From the NCBI GenBank assembly GCA_031282705.1, contig JAITDF010000371.1:1-10372 (forward strand): 10,372 nt of DNA, in the 5' to 3' direction. Made by a program: the position numbers and the translations under genes. Source of the DNA: Opitutaceae bacterium (lineage in GTDB: Bacteria > Verrucomicrobiota > Verrucomicrobiia > Opitutales > Opitutaceae). Positions 1-8,800 of the stretch are shown here, piece after piece; position 1 is the first letter of the stretch, and each line of letters opens with the position of its first letter. The notes under the pieces were generated by a model. It saw only the letters and a list, made by a program, of their open reading frames with translations. It made no database searches and was not told where the DNA came from.

Positions 1-231
1 CGTTTCGGGCCTCGCCGCCCCCGCCGCGCCCCCCCCGCGGCACACGCCGGCGGACTCGGCGAGACCGCCCTGCCAAAATCTGCCGACTGCGTAACATCAG
101 TTCCTAATGGCGTGGCGCAACTCCGGGTCGCGCCCGGCGCCGGCGGGTGATGTTCCGCCAACGGAACCGGCGTCCGCGCGCGCCGGGCTTGCCGCTTGCG
201 GGGGGCGCGCGGGGCCGGGGATGCTGCCGCC
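1..231. other. GC-rich upstream region with no clear promoter
   Basis: Apart from the REP-like repeat at 49-103, this stretch has no gene that can be supported. No convincing -10/-35 pair and no riboswitch-like fold was seen before the ATG at 232. The promoter of the operon may lie here in a non-canonical form or outside the window. Confidence 0.5.
49..103 (-). repeat. Left copy of a REP-like inverted repeat (hairpin plus conserved tail)
   Basis: Bases 49-69 form a hairpin (arms ggcggactc and gagaccgcc around ggc, one mismatch). Bases 55-78 are a perfect 24-base inverted match to 10265-10288, and the tail gcgtaacatcagtt (89-102) matches aactgatgttacgc at 10242-10255 in inverse orientation. 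The spacer between the two matching blocks differs in sequence and by one base in length. The element lies upstream of the first gene. Confidence 0.85.
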
Positions 232-2823
232 ATGCCCTCGCCTTCGATTCCCCCGCATGGTTTGCGCCGCCGGCTGCCGCCGGTGTTGCTCTGGGTGGCG
301 TTCTGGGTGGCGGCGCTGCCCGGCCTCGGCGCGCCCGCGCGCACGATCTCGCTTGCGGAAGTCGGGGCGGCATTTCCCCGGCAGTCGCGATTTGTCGCCG
401 TCACGGAGTCGGGAGTATCGGAATCTTGGATACAACTGGAGAACGCCTCGGACCGGGAGCGCTCCGTCCGGCTTGATCTCACGCTCCCGCTTCCCTCGCC
501 CGCCCCGCAATCCGCGGCCGCCGATACCCGGACGCATCACCTCGTCCTCGCCCCCCGCGCCGTCGAAAAAATACCGCTCCCGCCGGCCCGCCTTGCCGAG
601 CTTCCCTACGGACTCCACGAGGTGGGCTACGCGCTGGAAATCGACGGCAGGGCCTCCCCTCGCGCCACGGACATCTTTGCCCTTTATCCGCGCAACCCCC
701 GGCCCGCCCGCGGCGAAAGCGCCATGCCCGTCGGCTTTGCCACCGGCGCCGCCCCCGCCACCCCGCGCCTCCTGGAACTCGCCGCCACCCTCGGCTTTGA
801 GTATTATCGTTTCAACGCCATCTGGAGCGAAGTCCAGCCGCGCGAGGGCACCTGGCGCTGGGACCGCCTCGACGCCACCCTCGCCCTCCTCCGCCGGCAC
901 AACCTGCGCTGGCATGTGACGACCACCGGCTCCGCCCGCTGGGCCGCGCCCGCGCGCTTCGCCCCGCCTCCCCTCGAACCCTGGCGCGCGTGGATCACCG
1001 CCCTTGCCCGGCGCTACCGCGACGACATCCAGCTCTGGGAAATCTGGAACGAACCAAACCTCCCCTTCTACACCGGCACCATCGAACACTACGACGCGCT
1101 CCAGCGCGCGGCCCGCGACGCCATCAAGGACGTCGCCCCGGACATCCCGGTCACCTCCGGCGGCTACGCCGGCATCAATCACGGCAAGTCCAAGCCCGGC
1201 GCGTTCGAGGCCGCCTTCCGCGCGTATCCGGAATCCTATGACTGGTTCGCGTATCACATGCACGACACGTTCCCCAACTTTTTCAACGACCTCCGCATCC
1301 GCCTCCCCGAAATAGCCCGCCGCGTCCGCGGGGCCGCTCTCCCCGGCCCCCTTCCCCCCATTGCGTTCACCGAGACCGGATTCGACACCCGCCACGGCCA
1401 GCGATTCCAAGCCGCCACGCTCGTCAAAAAAATGACCTTCGCCGCCGCCATCGGCGCGAAAAGTTACACGTGGTACAACCTCATGGACCGCTCCGGGAGC
1501 GACGCGCCCGAAAAACCCGGCCAGACCTTCGGCCTCATCACCAACCCCACCGGCACCGCCGACTTCGCCGCCATCGAGGACGGCATCCGCCCCAAGGAAT
1601 CCTTTGTCGCCGCCGCCACCGCCATCCGCCACCTCCGCCACGCCCGCCCGCTCGAAACCTGGGCGCAGGACGGGCGCTATTTCGCCTTCCTCTTCGCGCT
1701 CCCGCGCGACACCTGCCTCCTCGTCACCTGGACCGAGGGCGACGCCACGCCCGACGCCCTCTGGGTCGCCGAAACCGGACGCGCGCAGACCCTCGCCACC
1801 CTCGACCTCTTTGGCAACGCCACCCCGCTTCCCTCCGCCGGCGGCAAAACCCTCGTCACCCTTGCCGCCACCCCCTGTTACCACCTCTTCCGCAACACGG
1901 CCGCCGCCCCCCGGCTCCAAGGCCCGCTCGTCACGCTTCCCGGACAAATCTCCCCCGGCGCCGGCGGCCGCGTCGGCATCGACCTCCGGCTCGACAACCT
2001 CTTCCCCCTCCCGCTCACGCTCACGCAACCGGTCTCGCAAACGCTCCGCCCCGGCGAAACCGCCGCCATTCCCATCCGCCGCGACTTCGCGGCCGGGTCC
2101 TTCGGCGACACCGTTTGCATGGACATCCCGCTCGTCATCGCCGCCCCCGCATGGGCGCGCCCGCTGCGCGTCCCCGTCGTCTTCAACACCCTCGACGCCA
2201 CCCGCCCCGCCGGCCAGGGCTTCACGCTCAGGGAGCTTCGCCACGTCACCAACAAGCAGGATTACGATCCGCACACCCTGCACCTCCTCTGGAGCGGCCC
2301 CAACGACCTCTCCGTTTCGGGCACGCTCCGCCTCGCGCCAACCCTTCCCGCGCCGTCCGCCTCCATTCTCCAAATCGAACTCGAAGTCGCCGACGACACC
2401 CTCCATGCCGCCGCGCCCGGCGAACCGCTTCTCGACGGCGACGCCCTCGAAATCCTCTGGGCCTCCCGCGCCGCCGCGCCCGCCCCCGCCGGCGTCAGCC
2501 GCCTCGCAATCGCCGCCGACCCTGGCGGCGCCCCGCGCGTCACCGCGGACGGCGACGCCGCCCGGCGCGCCCTCCGCCGCGTCGAAATTCGCCGCGCCCC
2601 CGCCCCCAACGCATGGGAAAGCCCGCGCACCCGCTGCACCCTCGAACTCGACCTTGGCGCCATGCGGCTCACCGCCGCCGATCTCGCCGGCGGATTCCCC
2701 TTCAACCTTGTCCTTCACGACAACGATGGCGCGGGCCCCAAATCCAGCATCGCCCTCTCCCCCGTTTCCGCCGCGCCCGCCCCCGCCGGTTTCCCGCTCC
2801 TCCGCGTGCGGACCGCGCGTTAG
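232..2823 (+). CDS. Secreted clan GH-A glycoside hydrolase (GH39/GH5-like) with C-terminal CBM9-like domain
   Basis: This 863-residue protein probably hydrolyses a glycan outside the cytoplasm. Residues 1-34 look like a signal peptide: an RRR n-region, a hydrophobic stretch (LPPVLLWVAFWVAALPG) and a likely cut after GLGA. Residues about 38-150 form a beta-rich leader domain. Residues about 165-470 read as a TIM barrel of clan GH-A: the motif LWEIWNEPN puts the probable acid/base at E274, and AFTETGFDT puts the probable nucleophile at E381. Residues about 473-560 resemble the beta-sandwich that follows such barrels. Residues about 660-851 resemble a CBM9/DOMON-type sugar-binding domain (VADDTLH, then GDALEILW, then FNLVLHDND). 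The ATG at 232 is preferred because it leads directly into the signal peptide; an in-frame TTG at 196 would add 12 Gly/Ala/Arg-rich residues. No strong Shine-Dalgarno is visible. Family number and substrate are uncertain; both catalytic Glu residues are present. Confidence 0.88.
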   Translation: MPSPSIPPHGLRRRLPPVLLWVAFWVAALPGLGAPARTISLAEVGAAFPRQSRFVAVTESGVSESWIQLENASDRERSVRLDLTLPLPSPAPQSAAADTRTHHLVLAPRAVEKIPLPPARLAELPYGLHEVGYALEIDGRASPRATDIFALYPRNPRPARGESAMPVGFATGAAPATPRLLELAATLGFEYYRFNAIWSEVQPREGTWRWDRLDATLALLRRHNLRWHVTTTGSARWAAPARFAPPPLEPWRAWITALARRYRDDIQLWEIWNEPNLPFYTGTIEHYDALQRAARDAIKDVAPDIPVTSGGYAGINHGKSKPGAFEAAFRAYPESYDWFAYHMHDTFPNFFNDLRIRLPEIARRVRGAALPGPLPPIAFTETGFDTRHGQRFQAATLVKKMTFAAAIGAKSYTWYNLMDRSGSDAPEKPGQTFGLITNPTGTADFAAIEDGIRPKESFVAAATAIRHLRHARPLETWAQDGRYFAFLFALPRDTCLLVTWTEGDATPDALWVAETGRAQTLATLDLFGNATPLPSAGGKTLVTLAATPCYHLFRNTAAAPRLQGPLVTLPGQISPGAGGRVGIDLRLDNLFPLPLTLTQPVSQTLRPGETAAIPIRRDFAAGSFGDTVCMDIPLVIAAPAWARPLRVPVVFNTLDATRPAGQGFTLRELRHVTNKQDYDPHTLHLLWSGPNDLSVSGTLRLAPTLPAPSASILQIELEVADDTLHAAAPGEPLLDGDALEILWASRAAAPAPAGVSRLAIAADPGGAPRVTADGDAARRALRRVEIRRAPAPNAWESPRTRCTLELDLGAMRLTAADLAGGFPFNLVLHDNDGAGPKSSIALSPVSAAPAPAGFPLLRVRTAR

Positions 2824-2857
2824 GGCGTTTTAATAGTATAAAAACATCCCAAAGCAT
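2824..2857 (+). promoter_or_regulatory. Short AT-rich intergenic gap, possible weak promoter or leader
   Basis: The 34 bases between the two genes include an AT-rich island (ttttaatagtataaaaac) in an otherwise GC-rich region. TAGTAT or TATAAA could act as a -10 element, but no matching -35 is seen at the right distance, and no Shine-Dalgarno precedes the ATG at 2858. The short spacing favours co-transcription with the upstream gene. AT-rich sequence may also keep the start codon unstructured. Confidence 0.3.
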
Positions 2858-5800
2858 ATGAATACGAAACGAATCCCAAAGCCGATCCGGCCCGCCGCGG
2901 TCGCAATCCTGTGCGCCTGCGCAAACACAACTGCCATTGCCGGCCCCGTCCAGGCCAGGCAGGCCGATGCCTTCGTCGCCTCCACCGCCGTTGTCACGCA
3001 GTGGAGCAAGCCGGACGCCTCCGGGAGCCTCAATCCCTGTCCGGGGGTCTATATGAACAAGTTCGACGAACTTTTCGACCTGCTGATCGACTCGGGCATC
3101 CGCCACATCCGCGACGCCGGCAACAGCGACGACTTTATCAGGAAAATCCAGAAATTGTCCGACGCGGGCGTGAAAAGCGTCATCACCCTCACCCCCGCCG
3201 CCGGTCTGCGCCCCGACGACTCCTGCTGGGCGCAGGCGCCCGCGTATAATAACACGGCGACCGCGATATATAATATCGACGATTTCATCCGCAAAGCCGG
3301 GCGCGACGCCATCGCGTATGTCGAGATGAACGGCAGCCTCGACACGCAGGGCTCCCGCGACGCCACCCGCTGGCATTCGGGCGACACCGAGACGCTTTCG
3401 GCCGACGCGGCGTCGGAATTTTATTATATAGACTATATCAAGGCCGCCACGGCGTCCGTGAAGGCCCGGCTCGCCGCCGACCCCGCCCTCGCGGACATCC
3501 CGCTCATCGGGCCGGCTTTCGCGAGGATTAACAACGGCGGCGGTGACTACCTCAAGACCGCCGGCCTCGACGACTTTGTGGATTATAGAAATATACAACG
3601 TTACTATGCCGGCCTGGAGCCCGAGACCGGGGAGAGCCAGGGGATTGATTTCGCCATAAAAAACGCCATGAAAGATCAGCCTGACGGCCAGGGCAGGGTG
3701 GTCTCGGAGGGGGGCGAGGCCGCCGCCAACGCCACCCTGAAGACCGTATGGCCGGCCAAGGTGCAGGGACGCTACGTGCCGCGCTATTACCTCGCGTATT
3801 TTATAAATGGATTTTCCCTCATCACCGCGCAGGAGCTGGTGGATGCGGGGCGGACGAGAGACACGGGACTTCCCGACACCGTCAGGGCAAATAATCTCGG
3901 GCTGATTCAAAACGGCTTCACGCTCAATCCCAAGCCGGCTTACACGGCTTTGAAAAACCTCCTTTCCGTCCTGAAGGACCCCGGCCCGGCGTTCGAGGCC
4001 GGCTCTCTTGATTATGTGATGACTGGCGACACCGGCAATGTTCATACCGCGCTTTTCCAAAAACGCAACGGCGACTTCTATCTCTGCCTCTGGCTTGGGC
4101 TGCCAAGTTACAATCCGGCGGACGGAACACTATCAGACAATCCGCCGCAAGCCGTCTCGCTCGCCCTTCCCCTGTCAATCCAATCCGCGCGGATTTTCAC
4201 CCTCGACGACGACGGCGTGATGACCGCCGCCGACGCGTCCGTCGCCAGCGGCGCGGTCGGCGTCAGCGTCACCGACCGCGTCACAATTGTGCGTCTCAGT
4301 GCGGCGACCTCGGGCGGCGCGGCCTCCGTGCCAACGGGCTTGCGGACGGTTCCGGCCAGCGGCCGGATCACGCTCAAATGGGCGCCGGTTTTCGAGGCCG
4401 GCTCTTATATTATAAAACGCGCCGCCGCCGCTGACGGGACGTTCGCGATCATCGCCACCGGCGTCACCGCCACCGAATATAGTGATGCCAATGTCACCGA
4501 CGGTGACGCTGTTTATTATACGGTCACGGCGTCCGCCCCCGGAGGCGAAAGCGCCGCCTCCGCGCCGGTTTCCGCCGTGCCGTATAAACCGATCATCGAC
4601 AACATGGATGCCGCAGCGGTGACAAAAGTGGGCGCATGGAGCAATTCCACGGCCGGCCCTTACGGCAACAGCAAAATCCCCGCTGACTATTACGGAACGA
4701 ACACGTCGAACTCCAACTCGGCGACCGCATCGAGCATAAAATTCACGCCGGCCATCGCCGGCACCGGCGCCTACGATGTCTATACGCGCTGGGTCGCGAA
4801 CAGCAATCGCGCCGACAACACGCCCATTGACATAACCCATACCGGCGGCGTCTTTTCCACCACGGTCAACCAGAAAACGAACAGCGGCACGTGGATGCTG
4901 CTTGGCACCTTCAACTTTGCCGCGGGCACGACGGGCAACCTCACCATCCTCAGACCCGACGGCATCGCCACCACCATTTATACAATCGCCGACGCCGTGC
5001 GCTTCGACATCGCGCCGCCGCGACCGCCGGCGGATTTGACCGCGACCGCCGGCGCCCCGCCGGTCAACCTCACCTGGGCCGCTGCCGCCAACGCCGGCAG
5101 CTATATTGTGCGCCGCACCGCCTCGCCCGACGGCCCGTGGGACGTGCTTGCCACCGGCGTGACCGCGACCAGCTTCGCCGACACCACCGCAGCCGGCGGC
5201 ATTTATTATTATACGGTTTCATCCGTGAATGCGGGACTGGAAAGCGCGCCCGCCCGCTTCGTGGCCGGCACGGCGGGCATGAAGCCGGTCATCACCAGCG
5301 CCACCGCGCTCAACGCCACCGAGGGCGATTGGTTTGAATATCAAATCGTCGCCGACTACCAGCCCGACAGCTATGGCGCCACCGACCTGCCGCCGGGCTT
5401 GTCCATCGACACAGCGAGCGGCCTGATTTCCGGCCAGCTCACGGAAAGCGGCGATTTTACGGTGGCGCTTTCCGCGACGAACGCCACCGGCACCGGAACA
5501 GCAACATTGAGCCTCTCGATACTCCCGCTGGCCGAGCCGCCCGTGATCACCAGCCCGACGAGCGCAACCGGCGCGGTGAACAGCGCCTTCCGCTACGAAA
5601 TCAAGGCCGACAACATGCCTTTGGGCTATGAGGCCGCCGGCCAGCCGGAGGGCTTGGTCCTTGATGAGGAGACGGGCGTGATTTCCGGCACGCCAACCAG
5701 AAACGGCTGGTATGTCGTCACCATCTCGGTGCGCAACAGGATCGGCGTCACCAGCATCGAAATCATTTTTACCATCAAGGACGACCTCAACGCCTCGAAT

Positions 5801-8800
5801 TTCGGAGATTGGAACATCGTGTCCCCGGCCGAAGGCACAGTTGTTCAAAAAGGTGAATTTCTGGAGGTTTCCTACCAGTCTCCCCAAAAAGCGCCATTGA
5901 CCCTTCGCCCCCCTTCGCCCGTGGAACTCCCCGATGGAACGTCAAGAATCCGGCTGTGGTTTGCCGGACTTGAAGGCGACTTCGATTTAACCCTTCTGGT
6001 GGTTGATGCCGCCGGCAAGGAACACGAAATAAAAACTGAAACCAGTCGGTTTTTCAATGACTGGACCAAGCCCAAAAGCGAACTTTTGAACCACTCGCGT
6101 TGGTATCAAGCCGATTCGAACTATCTTTTGCCCACCGCCCCGTTGAATGAACGGGTTCAGCCCGAGTTTCTCGCAAAAGCGCAACAGATGGTCTGGCCCG
6201 GGCCGCACCGACTTTCGGGAATAAAAATCAAACCTTCCGCGGAAGCCCGCAATCAACTTGCCGACCCGAGTCTTGTCGAAGCGGGCGGCGGCAGACTCTG
6301 TCTCGGCACTTGGGATGCCATCTCTTTCGATGGACTTGGCGCAGAAAACAACTGGCTCCTGGAAGAACGTGGACGGTGGGGCTGGAACACGGCGCCCCTC
6401 ATCTTCCCCGATGATGTTTGCAATGCACAAGGTGCGATTCAATACCGGCTGGAAATGCGCCGGGGTTTCCAAGGACCCGTGATCTGGGCAAAGGAGGGGC
6501 GCTGGGAAATAAAGCCGGACGATGCTCCTTCTCTCTTCACAAACGCCGCGGAGCTTCCGGTTCCCCCGCGGGGCCGTTATTTTCTGGACTGCAAGGCATG
6601 GAATCAGGATGGGACGCTGGTTGGCTCCCGCTGGCTGCAACTCTATGTCATGCACAGTTCGGCCCAAGCCACTGGCACAGCGCAAGCCGCCGTCGAATGG
6701 AAGACGGGGCGGGACTCCAGCGCATTCGAACCCGAAGAGGGCCCGCCCAAGCTCGCTTTGTGTTTCAGCAAAGAACGCCTCGCCCGGCTGCCGGCAGACG
6801 CGAAATGCGAAGTGGTGATCCGCGATTGGCAGGAGAAGACGGTTTTCAGCGGGACAGTTGCTGCAAACGAGGTTCCCCAAATCGAATTCAAAGAAGCCGT
6901 TCCCGGTCGCGCTTACGTTATATACGGCAGGATTCTTTCGGGCAATAAGCTGCTCGACACCACGCAATTGATGTTCGGGATCAAGAATCTCCCGGAGGAG
7001 CCGAGCTCCATCGTGCCGGAATCAGTTCCAACGCTTCAAGACCTGATGAAAAACAAGGTCGCCGCAATTGCCGAGCATTGGGGCGAATACTTTCAGCACT
7101 ACGGTCCCAACACCGCGCCCAGTGGTTATGGTGCGCCCTGCACGCCGGAACGAATCGCCAAGTTTGACGCATGGATCGAGAGCATCCCTCAAACCGGAAT
7201 TTCCGTCGTCGCCTTTTATTTTACACAAAACATGATCGAGCCTTTGCCGGGCGTGGTTTTCTGGGATGAACTGGAACGGAGAATCGCTCTGGCGGAAAGC
7301 CTGGGGCTGAAAGTCATCCTGACACCCACCTGCCCCAATTCCAATCCTTACCGGGCGCCCATCTGGTCCGGCGCCATGCCGATGCTGGACCAATATGGCT
7401 ACGCGGTTCCCGAAACCGCCGCGAAACTAACCTGGCCAAGTTTCTGGAGCTTCCAATCCAGCTACTTCCCGTTCCTTCGCAATCTCGCCGGTCATTTTGC
7501 GGGCAATCCGACCGTCATCGGCTACAACCTGGAAAAATTCGCCAGCAGAGATCGGGAAAGCAGCGAGACAAAGTCCGAGTTGCGAATTGCAGACTACTCC
7601 AAGGAAGCCCAGGAACAATACCGGCAATGGTGCGCAGAACAAGGCAGGCCCGTCGCCCCGCTTGCCAGACGGTTTTCCATTCCCGGCAAGGATACACCGC
7701 CTGCGGAAATCGGCCCGGATCTCTCCGCCGGCTGGCAGGCCACCATGGAATTTCGGGCCGTCACCGGAATCGAATGGGTTGGCCGATCCATCGCCGCCAT
7801 TCGAACCGTCGATCCCAGGCGGGCCATCATTATTTATCAGATGGGAAGCCTGGCCAACACCATTCCATTCCTTAAGGACGGCGCCACGCTTTTGCCTGAG
7901 GGCGGGCCGAATTATAATGAACAATACATGTCGAGCATGTTCGCCCAGGCGGGCGTCCCCTATCCATCCGAGCCGGGCAGCTTCGTTCCGCGATCCCGCT
8001 CGCACATCGACTCGTGCTATTTTTATACCAGTTGTTTTGCCGATGAGGCGTTCTGGAAATACCGCTGGCACCAGGATGCTTTTGGAACTTACAGTTCGCT
8101 CGCCCCGACACTTGAGTTTTTGAAAGGCTCGATGCCGCATTTCCAAGCGTGGTATGCCGCCCGCCGGATGGAGCCCGAAGTCCTGGTTGTCGGAAGCCAG
8201 GCGGACAACGTGCTTTCCGGACCGCGCAGACTGGGCCTTAATAATCTGGCGGGATTTAATGAATTTGTCGCCCTCTACGAATTTCACCAGTTGCCCGCCC
8301 ACTTTGCCAACGAATATGCGGACTGGGTCGATCTCGCCAAATTCAAAGCCGTGTTTGTTGCGGGAGAGGTTTTCCCGCGGCCCATGGTTGAAAAATTAAA
8401 GGCCTATCTTGAGGGTGGCGGCAAGATTGTCATGGTCGGCAACGCCGGTTTTTATGATCCGCGAAATCCGGGCGACCACAATTTCTTGAAAAACGAACTC
8501 GGCCCGAATCCCAACATCCGGACCATCGGCGAACCCGCCAATCCCGTTCCCGCGGCATTCGTTTCAACACATGGCCATGTGAAAACCATGTTCGGGACGG
8601 ACGACCTGGAAAATGTTCTGGGTTGGGCGGGAGTCCACCGGGCCATCACCGTGGCGGAACCGGGGTTCGATGCGCTTCTGCGAACGGGCTCCAATGGCGA
8701 ATACCATGCCGCCGTGCTTCGCCGGATGCTGAATGGCGAACTCCCCGGATCGCAACCTCCCGACGAAATAACGGGGACCGCCGATTGCACGATCTCCCTT

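Noticed and set aside
196..231. TTG start giving 12 extra residues on the first gene product
   Set aside because: The added residues are Gly/Ala/Arg-rich and would push the signal peptide inward; the ATG at 232 gives a normal signal peptide.
97..2718. A long open frame of 873 codons on the minus strand opposite the first hydrolase gene
   Set aside because: It is the expected antisense shadow of a very GC-rich gene. Its product is low-complexity Gly/Ala/Glu/Arg-rich, has no recognisable domain or signal, and the + strand frame has clear catalytic motifs and a signal peptide.
1470..2861. A 463-codon + strand frame overlapping the first gene and the start of the second
   Set aside because: The product is an Arg/Pro/His-rich string typical of an out-of-frame reading of GC-rich DNA, with no domain.
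2909..2923. Possible lipobox (LCAC, residues 18-21) in the giant protein
   Set aside because: The hydrophobic core before it is very short and an AIA site for signal peptidase I follows at residue 28. A lipoprotein remains possible but is less likely with a C-terminal sorting tail present.
2702..4060. A 452-codon minus-strand frame across the start of the giant gene
   Set aside because: It is antisense to a well-supported coding sequence and shows no family features.
7427..8302. A 291-codon minus-strand frame within the GH42-like section
   Set aside because: It is antisense to the barrel and trimerisation domains, with no recognisable motif or independent start signal.
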